Assembly (NCBI RefSeq): GCF_004335015.1
Contig: NZ_RQRU01000001.1
Span: forward strand, 868,001 to 932,000
Direction of reading: 5' to 3'
Length of the DNA: 64,000 bases
Origin: Psychrobacter pygoscelis
GTDB lineage: Bacteria > Pseudomonadota > Gammaproteobacteria > Pseudomonadales > Moraxellaceae
Shown here: positions 45,666 to 53,751 of the stretch, piece after piece
How the letters are laid out: each line of letters starts with the position of its first letter
How positions within the stretch are numbered: the stretch's first letter is position 1
The notes under the pieces: generated by a model
What the model was told of the DNA's origin: nothing
What the model saw: the letters and a program-made list of their open reading frames with translations, nothing else
The model's database searches: none
Translations under genes and position numbers: made by a program

Positions 45666-45830
45666 ATGCCGCTGTCTGTCTGCTGTACCTTGGTCATAAC
45701 CGCGCTTATCGGTGTCTTTTACCTTGGCCTCTGTAAGCAGCTGTTTATGGCGATGGGTATCTTTACCCTACTTTGTCTGTCAGTGACGGCAGTTATGCTA
45801 CTAGGCTTTAAGCTCTGCTGTGCAATGTGA
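45666..45830 (+). CDS. Possible small hydrophobic membrane protein
   Basis: 54 residues from ATG 45666 (a GTG eight codons upstream, at 45642, is also in frame). Nearly all hydrophobic, with two possible spans (VCCTLVITALIGVFYLGL and LFMAMGIFTLLCLSVTAVMLLGF) and four or five cysteines. The ribosome binding site is poor (ATAGGG close to the ATG). It could be real or a chance ORF. Confidence 0.3.
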   Translation: MPLSVCCTLVITALIGVFYLGLCKQLFMAMGIFTLLCLSVTAVMLLGFKLCCAM

Positions 45831-46336
45831 TTGTTTCTTTGTCATAGTAAACTCCTTATCAAGTTATTAGCTTACCAAGTTTTACTCTAGGGTTTCTTTA
45901 GCCTCCCTCAATGATGAGATAGAGGAATTAGCTGTAGATAATAAGTAGATTAATTACTATGAATTCAAAAGAGTAAAGCACTGATCTAACTTAAAAATAG
46001 GCAAGGAATTCTCTCGGATATGTATAGAATTAAGATGAGTAATTGAAAGTTGGAAAGTGTTAATAAAGGAGAAAATTGTGACTAAATACTATGTTAAGTT
46101 GTTAGGTTATTAAGTAGTAAAGAGCAAAACTCTATTCAAAGTTAGGTTGGTGTCATTTTCATAGTCGGGGTGCTTGGAATTTGTCACGTTTTGCTCAAGC
46201 TCGGTATGTTAGGCAAAACTGCTGTTCACAATATTTTTTATATTAATGAAAGTTCTTTCAAACCCCTAATTTTAGAGTAAAAAAAAGCCCCACTAATAAG
46301 TGAGGCTTTTTTAATGCTTATATTTCAAAGCGAATT
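45831..46336. other. Gap between the small ORF and tRNA-Gly
   Basis: About 500 AT-rich bases. It ends with the tRNA terminator at 46279-46312. Nothing else was recognised. Confidence 0.45.
46279..46312 (-). terminator. Terminator of tRNA-Gly
   Basis: AAAAAAGCCTCACT pairs with AGTGGGGCTTTTTTTT on the minus strand and ends in a T-run, 25 bases beyond the tRNA 3' end. Confidence 0.85.
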
Positions 46337-46411
46337 TGGAGCGGGATAAGAGATTCGAACTCTCGACCCCAACCTTGGCAAGGTTGTGCTCTACCACTGA
46401 GCTAATCCCGC
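46337..46411 (-). tRNA. tRNA-Gly (anticodon GCC)
   Basis: On the minus strand the 7-bp acceptor stem GCGGGAT/ATCCCGC, D arm with AGCTCAGTGGTAGAGC, anticodon stem CAACC/GGTTG around TTGCCAA (anticodon GCC), a T arm with GTTCGAATC, and an encoded CCA. The discriminator base is U, as expected for tRNA-Gly. It is transcribed alone with its own promoter and terminator. Confidence 0.98.
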
Positions 46412-46757
46412 ATTGTTGTCAGACAACCTATTAAAACTTCATAATACTGAATAGTGGTTGTCGTCGTTAGGTGGGCTATTTTAGCAATTTTTTGCGGCCT
46501 GTCAATCTTTTTTTTCTATTTTTTTAATAATTATCTATATTTTTGCTGTTGAAGGGGCTATCGACCTCAAGTAATCGTGTATTTTTAGTGTCCATGCAGG
46601 CGTTCAAGTGGTTTTATTGATATAAAATTACTATACTGAAACCAGCTAAAAATGAGCGGATGATGCGAGTTAACTTACAGTAGTACTTGGACTCAACCAG
46701 TCGACAGTATCTGCTATATAGAGGTCATTAAACATTTATCACATTATGAGGTCTTGA
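46412..46757. other. Gap between tRNA-Gly and the M48 gene
   Basis: It carries the tRNA promoter (46478-46505) and, on the other strand, the M48 peptidase upstream region. No gene was recognised. Confidence 0.5.
46478..46505 (-). promoter_or_regulatory. Sigma-70 promoter of tRNA-Gly
   Basis: On the minus strand a perfect -35 TTGACA and a -10 TAAAAT are separated by 16 bases and followed by a GC-rich AGCCCACC stretch, as in stringently controlled stable RNA promoters. Confidence 0.8.
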
Positions 46758-47579
46758 ATGCATAAATTACTTTCAAAAACCGTCTTAGCGGTAAGTATTA
46801 CTGCTATGACCGCTACTGGATTATCTGGCTGTGCTAGTACTACAAGCGCTGGCGCTGTGGGGGTGGACCGTCAGCAGCTGTTGCTAATCTCCAGTGAGCA
46901 AGTGCAGCAGATGTCAGCGCAAAGCTATAATAAAAGCATCGCTGAAGCAAAACAGCGCAGGTTACTCGACACCAATCCCGCCCAGTTGGCTAGGCTGAAG
47001 CGTATCGCCAATAATCTAGTTAATCAAGTCAGCGTGTATCGTCCTGACGCTGCGCGCTGGAACTGGGAAGTACATACTATTAAATCAAAATCATTGAACG
47101 CCTTTGTTATGCCAGGCGGTAAAGTGATGTTTTATACCGGTATTATTGACCGTCTAAATCTTACCGATGATGAGATTGCCGCTATTATGGGCCACGAGAT
47201 GGCGCATGCACTACGTGAGCACTCACGCGAGCGACTCTCGCGCGAAGTCGCTACGCAGACAGGTATTGGCATTGCCGCTAGTGTCTTTGGACTATCTCAA
47301 GGTCAAGCGCAGCTTGCAGGTGTCGCCGGTGATTTAGGGCTTAGCCGTCCGCACAGCCGTACCCAAGAGAGTGAGGCCGATCAGATCGGTCTGGAGCTGA
47401 TGGCGCGTGCAGGCTACAATCCACAAGCCGCTGTTAGTCTATGGCACAAGATGCAACAAGCCAGCAAAGGCGAGCCACCGCAATTTCTGAGCACTCACCC
47501 TAGCAGTAGCAACCGTATTGCTAAACTGCAAGCCTTAATGCCAAGGGTAATGCCGCTATATCAACAAAATCGCCATTAA
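46758..47579 (+). CDS. M48-family metalloprotease lipoprotein
   Basis: A 273-residue zinc metalloprotease of the LoiP/YcaL/BepA-like M48C group, probably involved in outer-membrane quality control. A lipobox LSGC puts the lipidated Cys at residue 26. The zinc motif HEMAH starts at residue 146, and the third ligand Glu is in ESEADQIGLELMARAGYNP. FLSTHPSSSNRI near the C-terminus is family-typical. There is no TPR tail, so it is the short LoiP-like form, not BepA. It stands alone 157 bases before bolA. Confidence 0.94.
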   Translation: MHKLLSKTVLAVSITAMTATGLSGCASTTSAGAVGVDRQQLLLISSEQVQQMSAQSYNKSIAEAKQRRLLDTNPAQLARLKRIANNLVNQVSVYRPDAARWNWEVHTIKSKSLNAFVMPGGKVMFYTGIIDRLNLTDDEIAAIMGHEMAHALREHSRERLSREVATQTGIGIAASVFGLSQGQAQLAGVAGDLGLSRPHSRTQESEADQIGLELMARAGYNPQAAVSLWHKMQQASKGEPPQFLSTHPSSSNRIAKLQALMPRVMPLYQQNRH

Positions 47580-47735
47580 GTAAGCTAGGCTTTATAGTTC
47601 TTATACTATGCTAGCAGTGTTGTCGAACGCTGCTATTAAAAGCAGCCAGAAGCCATTAGTTTAGGTTACTGGTTGTTTTTTGTTCTGGGTATCAAGGGGT
47701 TCGAGAAGCCCTATTTAAGGGGATAAGGAGAGACT

Positions 47736-48053
47736 ATGACTACGGCAGATCAGCTAAGCCAATACTTGCAAGAATTGCAGCCGGCTCACCTAGATTTAGT
47801 GAATGAGTCTATGAATCATGCTGGCTACTTTGATGGTAAAGAGAGCCACTTTAAGCTGACCATTGTCAGTGAAGCCTTTACAGGTAAGCGTCCTGTCATG
47901 CGCCATCAGCTCGTTTACGCAGCGGCAGCCCCGTTACTCACCAGTCAAGGTGGCACTATTCACGCCTTAGCCATTCATGCCTATACGCCAAGTGAGTGGT
48001 CTTCTATAGATGCTGCTCCTGATAGCCCGCAATGCGCTGGTAAAAACCAATAG
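47736..48053 (+). CDS. BolA-family protein
   Basis: A 105-residue BolA-fold protein. BolA proteins pair with monothiol glutaredoxins to handle iron-sulfur clusters, and E. coli BolA also affects morphology genes. Family marks are HLDLVNESMNHAGYFDGKESHFKLTIVSEAFTGKRPVMRHQLVYAA with the invariant His, and IHALAIHAYTPSEW. The ATG follows GGATAAGGAGAG. The C-terminal 15 residues are polar. It is closer to BolA than to IbaG by the FxGK and RHQ segments. Confidence 0.92.
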   Translation: MTTADQLSQYLQELQPAHLDLVNESMNHAGYFDGKESHFKLTIVSEAFTGKRPVMRHQLVYAAAAPLLTSQGGTIHALAIHAYTPSEWSSIDAAPDSPQCAGKNQ

Positions 48054-48204
48054 CCATTAATAACTTACTCATGGTTGCTAAGGATGTAGACGAGCTATAC
48101 CCTGACCTTCCTCATCACTTTGCGGTTATTTATTTGAGCAAGTGAGATATCATTCAGCCCGCATCGTCTTAGTGTTTACTTCGATTGCCAGCTAAGGATT
48201 GTTA

Positions 48205-48564
48205 ATGAAACACTTACATTTATTGATGGTATTAGTCATCATCAGTTTATTTATCTACCAGTGCTACACGGTAATGCCGCCACGCCAGCCTATTAAGAAG
48301 CCTGTTAAGATTATTACCCATATTAGCTATGCGTTGGTCATCCTGACAGGTGGCTGGATGCTAATGCAGCTGATGTCTGTCAATGCACCAGTGCAGTGGG
48401 CATTCGCGAAGATTGTTCTGTTGATTGCCGCCATTAGTGCTAGTATCAAGGCCTTTCGAGCGACTGCCACCCCTGCTCAGTCTAAAGCCGGTATGTTTAT
48501 CGCGGCTATCGCTTATGTCGGCATTATTACTTTAGCCGTCATTAAGCCAGACAATTTTATTTAG
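48205..48564 (+). CDS. SirB-family membrane protein
   Basis: A 119-residue inner-membrane protein with four predicted spans, matching the SirB/SirB2 family: MKHLHLLMVLVIISLFIYQCY, IITHISYALVILTGGWMLMQL, FAKIVLLIAAISASIKAF and AGMFIAAIAYVGIITLAVIKP. AAGGA is 6 bases before the ATG at 48205; a TTG two codons earlier is less likely. The family function is unknown (SirB was named as an upregulator of invasion genes). Confidence 0.82.
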   Translation: MKHLHLLMVLVIISLFIYQCYTVMPPRQPIKKPVKIITHISYALVILTGGWMLMQLMSVNAPVQWAFAKIVLLIAAISASIKAFRATATPAQSKAGMFIAAIAYVGIITLAVIKPDNFI

Positions 48565-48666
48565 ACCATTATTTATCCCTCCTCAAAGGTCAGTTGCTCT
48601 TTGGACGTCAGTTCTTTATGCATCAGTGCTGATACGTTCGTGCTGTCCTTATGGGCCTGTGTTATA

Positions 48667-48702
48667 GTTAGTTAGTCAATAAAAGTTAGTTAGTCAATAA
48701 AA
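48667..48702 (+). repeat. Two tandem 18-bp direct repeats before the lipoprotein gene
   Basis: GTTAGTTAGTCAATAAAA occurs twice in a row, 25 bases before the ATG at 48728. It could be a slippage product that alters the promoter or leader spacing. Confidence 0.6.
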
Positions 48703-48727
48703 GTTGTCTGATTGTCTTGGAGTCATT

Positions 48728-49138
48728 ATGCGCCCTATCCCCTCTCGCTCATTCACTATACTTACCTTCGCTATAAGCTCCCTGCTATTTGCAGGATGTG
48801 CTAGCACGGGTAATGTAAGTCCGCAGTATATTCCACCAAATCATTACCAAGGCTACGACTGCTCAGGCCTTTCGCAGGAATATAAGCGCATTGATACCTA
48901 TATCGAGCAGACCAAAAAGCAGCAATCTACATTAGCAGCAACGGGAGTCGGCATTGGGGTATCAGCGGGTCGCTGGGGCATCTCGCCCAACATTACCTTT
49001 GGCGTGGGCAAAAGCAACAATACTAAGGCCCGCGATGCTAAGCTGTCTCGCCTCTACGGTGAGCGCGATGCGGTAATCCAGTCTGCACGTCTTAAGCAAT
49101 GCAGCTTTGCCAATGGGCTAAAAGTGTTTGGTGAATAG
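48728..49138 (+). CDS. Putative lipoprotein
   Basis: A 136-residue predicted lipoprotein. MRPIPSRSFTILTFAISSLLFAGC gives lipobox LFAGC with Cys at residue 24. The mature part has a Pro/Tyr-rich start (QYIPPNHYQGYDCSGL), a helical region, a Gly-rich hydrophobic turn (AATGVGIGVSAGRWG) and a basic helix at the end. The start ATG 48728 follows GGAG by 6 bases; the frame opens at 48704 without a signal peptide. The family is unknown but resembles short envelope lipoproteins. Confidence 0.8.
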   Translation: MRPIPSRSFTILTFAISSLLFAGCASTGNVSPQYIPPNHYQGYDCSGLSQEYKRIDTYIEQTKKQQSTLAATGVGIGVSAGRWGISPNITFGVGKSNNTKARDAKLSRLYGERDAVIQSARLKQCSFANGLKVFGE

Positions 49139-49162
49139 ATGCACGATTTATTCAATAGCTGA

Positions 49163-49202
49163 ACGAAAAAGCTGACCCACGATTGTGATCAGCTTTTTTT
49201 GT
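49163..49202 (+). terminator. Terminator of the lipoprotein gene
   Basis: AAAAAGCTGA pairs with TCAGCTTTTTTT, with a loop of about 16 bases. It lies 25 bases after the stop and may also serve trxC from the other side. Confidence 0.78.
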
Positions 49203-49239
49203 GGTTCTCACTAAAGATAAGCGCTTGTTAACTCACAAG

Positions 49240-49686
49240 CTATCGCGGCAAACTTTGTATCCACTGCACTATCTGACTGCTACGAAGAGCACCAGACTGC
49301 CGCGCTATTTCTTTGCCATTTTTAAAGGCCACCATCGTTGGCAAGCTGCGAATGTCAAAAGGTGCAGCGGCTTGCTCAAACTTATCCGTTTGTAGCTTGG
49401 CAAAGACCACTTGCGGCAGCTGACTGGCTGCCGTCGCAAATTGCGGCGCCATCATCAAGCACGGCTGACACCAGCTGGCCCAAAAATCTACGATGGTCAG
49501 TACCTCGTTTTTTTGGATAACCTTGCTAGCAGTTTGCGCAGTAAGGTCAATAGGTGCGCCAGTTAATAGCGACTGCCGACATTTGCCACAAGTGGGCTGC
49601 TCACTCAGTCTTGATGCTGGGATTCGATTGGTAGCTTGGCACTGCGAACAGACAAGATGTAAGGACTCTACTGAGGTATCGCTCAT
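49240..49686 (-). CDS. trxC: Thioredoxin 2
   Basis: A 148-residue cytoplasmic thioredoxin with an N-terminal zinc module (VCSQCQATNRIPASRLSEQPTCGKCRQ, two CxxC pairs) and the redox site WASWCQPC near residue 72. Length matches E. coli TrxC (139). In enteric bacteria trxC belongs to the OxyR regulon; no OxyR site was recognised here. It lies 56 bases downstream of the metallo-hydrolase on the same strand, so the two are probably cotranscribed and may both act on persulfides. Confidence 0.95.
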   Translation of the reverse strand: MSDTSVESLHLVCSQCQATNRIPASRLSEQPTCGKCRQSLLTGAPIDLTAQTASKVIQKNEVLTIVDFWASWCQPCLMMAPQFATAASQLPQVVFAKLQTDKFEQAAAPFDIRSLPTMVAFKNGKEIARQSGALRSSQIVQWIQSLPR

Positions 49687-49742
49687 TATTAACTCCGACT
49701 ATAAATTTAGAAGATAAATTCAAAATCAACCTAGGGCGTGTC

Positions 49743-50627
49743 CTACGTTAAATGGTTCAGCGGTACTTTTAGATAGCGCACGCCATTGGCTTCTGGCGCA
49801 GGTAAGTTGCCTGCATCAATATTGACCTGAACCGCAGGGATAATTAGCTTGGGCATCGAGAGCGTGGCATCTCGGCGCTCACGCATCTGTACAAACTCGC
49901 TCTCAGTAATGCCTTCTTTGACATGGATATTGCTCATCTTTTGCGCTTTCACCGTCGTGGTTGGACAGTGCTTGCGTCCCTCGCATGGATAGTCATGACA
50001 CAGGTACATCATCGTGTCATCAGGTAGTGCCAATAGCTTGTGAATAGACTGATAGAGTGTCGCCGCATCGCCACCTGGGAAGTCACAACGCGCCGTCCCC
50101 ACATCAGGAGCGAATAGCGTGTCACCTACGAAGACAGCAGTCTTTGCGCCTGAATCAGTCGAGCTTGATTGAGCAACATAAGCCATATCTGCTGGCGTAT
50201 GGCCTGGGACATGCATTGCGGTAATGATAATGTCACCTAGCATCAGGTTTGTCCCCTCTTCTGTCAAGATATCGAACTGACTGGCATCAGCTTTAAAGGT
50301 AGTATCAAAGTTAAAGACCGCTTTAAATATCTTTTGTACTTTAGTGATGTATTTACCGATAACCAGCTTACCGCCAAGCGCCTCTTTAACATGCGGCGCA
50401 GCAGAAAGATGATCAGCATGCGCGTGGGTCTCTATAATATATACCGTCTGCCAGCCATGCTCACGTACAAAGTCAATAACCTCATCAATACTGTTCGTAC
50501 TGGTGTGACCAGCTTTTTCATCGAAGTCGAGGACAGGATCAATGACCGCACACTGCCGACTATTAGCATCTACTAAGACGTGGGTATAAGTCTCGGAGTC
50601 ATTGTGTAAAAAGGAATAAACATCCAT
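49743..50627 (-). CDS. MBL-fold hydrolase, ETHE1/Blh-like persulfide dioxygenase
   Basis: A 294-residue metallo-beta-lactamase-fold enzyme. Metal ligands are in ETHAHADHLSAAPH near residue 65, VPGHTPADMAYV and GDTLFAPDVGTARCDFPGGDA, then YLCHDYPCEG. This is the ETHE1/Blh pattern of glutathione persulfide dioxygenases that detoxify sulfide. It faces a SulP transporter and two DUF442 proteins, as in sulfide-response clusters controlled by BigR/SqrR. A perfect 15-bp inverted repeat lies 29 bases before the ATG, the right place for a repressor site. Confidence 0.9.
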   Translation of the reverse strand: MDVYSFLHNDSETYTHVLVDANSRQCAVIDPVLDFDEKAGHTSTNSIDEVIDFVREHGWQTVYIIETHAHADHLSAAPHVKEALGGKLVIGKYITKVQKIFKAVFNFDTTFKADASQFDILTEEGTNLMLGDIIITAMHVPGHTPADMAYVAQSSSTDSGAKTAVFVGDTLFAPDVGTARCDFPGGDAATLYQSIHKLLALPDDTMMYLCHDYPCEGRKHCPTTTVKAQKMSNIHVKEGITESEFVQMRERRDATLSMPKLIIPAVQVNIDAGNLPAPEANGVRYLKVPLNHLT

Positions 50628-50655
50628 AATTGCCTCATCATTCGAAATAAAATTT

Positions 50656-50690
50656 AATATACATAATTATATAATATAATTATGTATATT
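50656..50690. promoter_or_regulatory. Perfect 15-bp inverted repeat, candidate BigR/SqrR-type operator
   Basis: AATATACATAATTAT and ATAATTATGTATATT are exact reverse complements separated by five bases (ATAAT). The site lies directly upstream of the persulfide dioxygenase-like gene. AT-rich dyads of this kind are bound by ArsR-family persulfide sensors; that match is inference. No such regulator gene is in the window. Confidence 0.7.
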
Positions 50691-50864
50691 GTATCCAAAC
50701 GTTAAATTTCAACTCAGTCGGGATATATCTTTTAAACACTCGTTAATAACTGTTAGGCGCTTATGAATCATAGTCTTTATTCTGCCCGTGCGCAAAGGGC
50801 CAATAGAGCTTATGAAGTAAAAATAATATTGGGTCTGACGACCATGAACCGCTAAGGGGCAACG

Positions 50865-52613
50865 GTGACAGCCAAGCAAGCGACACCAAGACAACCAGTA
50901 GTCAATAAGCTAATCCCAGAATGGGTATGCTCTTATAGCCCTTCTAACCTTCCTGCCGATGTTATAGCGGGACTGGTCGTTGGCGTACTGGTCATTCCAC
51001 AGAGCTTGGGCTATGCTGTACTTGCCGGTCTACCGCCAGTATATGGTCTTTATGCAGCGATAGTGCCTGTTCTGGTATATGCGTGGGTAGGCTCAAGCAA
51101 TGTTCAAGCCGTAGGGCCTGTGGCGATCACCGCCATAATGACGGCCAGTAGTCTTCATGGTTATAGCGATGACGGTGTAGCAAAGTACGCCCTGATGGCT
51201 AGCTCGCTTGCACTTATGGTGGGCGCTATGCTGTGGCTCGCTGGACGCCTGAAGCTTGGCTGGGTGGTGCAGTTTATCAGTCGCGGCGTTTCAGCAGGCT
51301 TTGTCAGCGGAGCGGCAATATTAATATTTGTCAGCCAACTCAAATATTTGACAGGAGCCAAGGTCTCGGGCAACACGCTATTACAGTATCTAGAGTCACT
51401 AGAGCAGCATTTAGCAACGGTCAACCTGCCAACCTTATTAGTGGGCGTGGCCTCTCTACTGTTGTTTTTGTTAAATCGCTATGGCAGCCGTTGGCTATGG
51501 GAGAGCTGGCTACCAAAATCAGCTGCGGTCTGGGCCGGACGCTTGTTTCCGTTAGTACTGGTTATAGTCGCTATTATCGCCAGTACGCTAGGGAGCTGGA
51601 CCACACTTGGTATTCACACTATTGGTGATGTACCAAGTGGCCTGCCCGCATTTCAATTACCGCTACCCTCGCCGCTGCCTTCTGTCCAAGACATGCTGCA
51701 ATTACTGCCTACCGCCGCCTTAATGGCGCTTATTGCTTTTGTCTCTAGTAGCTCAGTCGCCAGTACTTACGCCCGCCAGCGCGGTGAGCGCTTCAATGCT
51801 GATGATGAGCTTCGAGGCTTAGGATTGGCCAACTTAGCCGGTGGCTTTTTTCAGAGCTTTCCGGTAGCAGGTGGCTTTTCACGCACTGCTATTAATGTCG
51901 ATTCTGGTGCCAAGTCGCCGCTTGCTAGTCTCGTTACAGTCGGCGTGATGATCGCTGCGCTGCTAGTGCTAGGAGATGTCATCGCACCACTACCCTATGC
52001 GCTGCTTGGGGCGATGATTATGGCCTCTATCGTCAGTCTGGTCGATGTGGCTACCTTTAAGTCGGCTTGGCGCACCGACCGCTTAGACGCCATTAGCTTC
52101 GCCGCGGCCTTCATTGGTGTATTGGCCTTTGGGCTAAATACTGGGCTGGTCATTGGACTAATTACTTCATTTGCAGGGCTAATCTGGCAGTCGAGCCAGC
52201 CGCATATAGCTGTGGTCGGTCAGCTCGCAAACACTGGTCACTTTCGCAATATCAACCGCCATGACGTCACCACTTATCACAATTTACTGATTATGCGCGT
52301 CGATGAGAGTTTGTTTTTTGGTAATAGCGAGTCGGTACATCGGCAGATTCAGACGGCGATTGAACGCTATCCAGATGCCACTGAGCTAGTGCTCATTATG
52401 GCAGCAGTCAATCATATTGATTTGACCGCGCAAGAGATGCTCATCACCCTCAACGAGGAGCTAATGGCGCAAGACAAACGCTTGCATTTTAGCTTTATCA
52501 AAGGGCCAGTCATGGATATCATTGAGCATACCGCCATTATTCAAAGGCTATCAGGACGGGTGTTTATGAGCACGATGGCGGCGGTGGAGACACTCGCAGA
52601 GCAAGACAGCTAG
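50865..52613 (+). CDS. SulP-family anion transporter with STAS domain
   Basis: A 582-residue inner-membrane SLC26/SulP protein, importing or exporting sulfate, bicarbonate or related anions. About 12 spans are followed by a cytosolic STAS domain (about residues 440-560, with NHIDLTAQEMLITLNEEL). The family start PADVIAGLVVGVLVIPQSLGYAVLAGLPPVYGLYAAIVPVLVYA is clear, and VAGGFSRTAINVDSGAKSPLASLV matches the SulP core. GTG at 50865 follows AGGGGCAAC. It diverges from the persulfide dioxygenase gene, which suggests sulfate or sulfite movement, but bicarbonate import is possible. Confidence 0.93.
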   Translation: MTAKQATPRQPVVNKLIPEWVCSYSPSNLPADVIAGLVVGVLVIPQSLGYAVLAGLPPVYGLYAAIVPVLVYAWVGSSNVQAVGPVAITAIMTASSLHGYSDDGVAKYALMASSLALMVGAMLWLAGRLKLGWVVQFISRGVSAGFVSGAAILIFVSQLKYLTGAKVSGNTLLQYLESLEQHLATVNLPTLLVGVASLLLFLLNRYGSRWLWESWLPKSAAVWAGRLFPLVLVIVAIIASTLGSWTTLGIHTIGDVPSGLPAFQLPLPSPLPSVQDMLQLLPTAALMALIAFVSSSSVASTYARQRGERFNADDELRGLGLANLAGGFFQSFPVAGGFSRTAINVDSGAKSPLASLVTVGVMIAALLVLGDVIAPLPYALLGAMIMASIVSLVDVATFKSAWRTDRLDAISFAAAFIGVLAFGLNTGLVIGLITSFAGLIWQSSQPHIAVVGQLANTGHFRNINRHDVTTYHNLLIMRVDESLFFGNSESVHRQIQTAIERYPDATELVLIMAAVNHIDLTAQEMLITLNEELMAQDKRLHFSFIKGPVMDIIEHTAIIQRLSGRVFMSTMAAVETLAEQDS

Positions 52614-52752
52614 GCGAATTGGTATTACCATTTAATACCTTAAACTTTTAATTTATCGAATAATTGTAAATAGTCATAACGACAATGGTGAAATGCGGCG
52701 ATAGTCGTTATTATAGGACTTATCTTTAATCACTCTGAATAATTGTCACTAT

Positions 52753-53079
52753 ATGAACGACAACATTACTATCTATAAGCAAATCTATCCGGCACAATGC
52801 GCTAAGCTTGCTGAGTTGGGCTACCGCTCGCTGATTAACATTCGTCCTGAGGCGGAAACCGAAAATCAGCCAGAGAGCCAAGCCTTACAACGTGCGGCGA
52901 TTGCGGCTGATTTGGACTACATCTATCTGCCCTTTGATTGCGAACGCCTAAGTTTGCAAACCATCGAGAGCTTCGCCCAGCACTACCATGCGCTTCCCAA
53001 GCCTATCATGCTATTTTGTGGTACGGGTGCTCGCGCTAAGCTGCTGTATCAAAGCGCCTTAATGCAAAGTCTCTTGTAG
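52753..53079 (+). CDS. DUF442 (TIGR01244) sulfurtransferase/phosphatase-like protein, copy 1
   Basis: A 108-residue protein of the beta-lactamase-hydrolase-like DUF442 family, which has a DSP-type fold and is often fused to Blh persulfide dioxygenases. YPAQCAKLAELGYRSLINIRPEAETENQPES, then LPFDCERLS and the active-site loop LFCGTGARAKLLY. The loop departs from the paralogue's CRTGNRS. About 50 bases before a second copy, and close to the persulfide dioxygenase gene. A role in persulfide sulfur transfer is inferred. An inverted repeat near 52675-52716 lies in its leader. Confidence 0.85.
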   Translation: MNDNITIYKQIYPAQCAKLAELGYRSLINIRPEAETENQPESQALQRAAIAADLDYIYLPFDCERLSLQTIESFAQHYHALPKPIMLFCGTGARAKLLYQSALMQSLL

Positions 53080-53131
53080 TCATCAAACGTTATATACTTT
53101 AAAACTCTACATTAATACCAAGGAATAAAAA

Positions 53132-53464
53132 ATGAGCCATCAAGTTAGCTTTACCGGTCAAATTACCCCAGAACAACTACAAACCATCGCTGATGACGGC
53201 TTTAAGACAGTGATTAACAACCGTCCAGATGGCGAAGATGCCAACCAGCCAACCAGCAGCGAGATTGAAGCCGCTGCCAAGCAAGCGGGTCTTGCGTACA
53301 AGGAGATCTCTTTTGCCGGTAATGCGTTAACTCAACCTATCGTCGAAGAGTTTGCCGACTACTTTAACGAAGCCGAGCAGCCAATTCTTATGTTCTGCCG
53401 CACCGGCAATCGCTCAAACGGCCTTTATGAAGCGGCTAAGCAGATGGATTTGTTGGACGACTAA
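53132..53464 (+). CDS. DUF442 (TIGR01244) sulfurtransferase/phosphatase-like protein, copy 2
   Basis: A 110-residue paralogue of the preceding gene, with the canonical family pattern: VSFTGQITPEQLQTIADDGFKTVINNRPDGEDANQPTS, KEISFAGNALTQPIVEEFADYF and the active-site loop MFCRTGNRSNGLYE. AGGAATAAAAA precedes the ATG. Tandem with copy 1, so they are a duplication. The second copy keeps the CxxGxRS loop. A strong terminator follows. Confidence 0.9.
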   Translation: MSHQVSFTGQITPEQLQTIADDGFKTVINNRPDGEDANQPTSSEIEAAAKQAGLAYKEISFAGNALTQPIVEEFADYFNEAEQPILMFCRTGNRSNGLYEAAKQMDLLDD

Positions 53465-53491
53465 TTGAAGTTGCTTAATGTATTAAAACTA

Positions 53492-53522
53492 ACGCCCATT
53501 TTTTTTAAATGGGCGTTTTTAT
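53492..53522 (+). terminator. Terminator of the DUF442 pair
   Basis: ACGCCCATTT pairs with AAATGGGCGT, followed by TTTTTATT, 30 bases after the stop. Confidence 0.85.
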
Positions 53523-53543
53523 TATTGCAAACCTAAGCTATAG

Positions 53544-53708
53544 CCTCAGATATCCAGCTTGCCTACCGCTGCTACTGAACAGTACTGCGAGACGATATTA
53601 AACCATCCGCATGTTCAGGCTTGGCGTGAGGCGGCGTTACAGGAGGTACGAAGAATTGAGCAAGATGAGGCGGGTGAGATTTTGAGTTTGGTTGGGGCGT
53701 TGGGTTGA
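53544..53708 (+). pseudogene. Glutathione S-transferase C-terminal remnant
   Basis: An open stretch of 54 codons with no start ends in TGA at 53706. It reads LPTAATEQYCETILNHPHVQ, then AWREAALQEVRRIEQDEAG, which is the usual end of bacterial glutathione S-transferases (YC..IL.HP....W...A..E...I..DE). The frame closes upstream at a TAG, and the DUF442 terminator ends 21 bases before it, so the N-terminal 150 or so residues are gone. It reads toward the convergent SIR2-TPR gene and ends 44 bases from it. Confidence 0.7.
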
Positions 53709-53751
53709 TTTCATCAAACTTCGATGGCTAATTCATACATCAGTAATCATA

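Noticed and set aside
50709-50894. Minus-strand frame overlapping the sulP start, with a YYFYFISS segment slightly like transposase C-termini
   Set aside because: It overlaps the start of a solid gene, has no ribosome binding site, and the likeness covers only a few residues.
52675-52716. Inverted repeat before the first DUF442 gene (ATAACGAC/GTCGTTAT) as a riboswitch
   Set aside because: Only a simple imperfect hairpin is visible, with no known riboswitch core.
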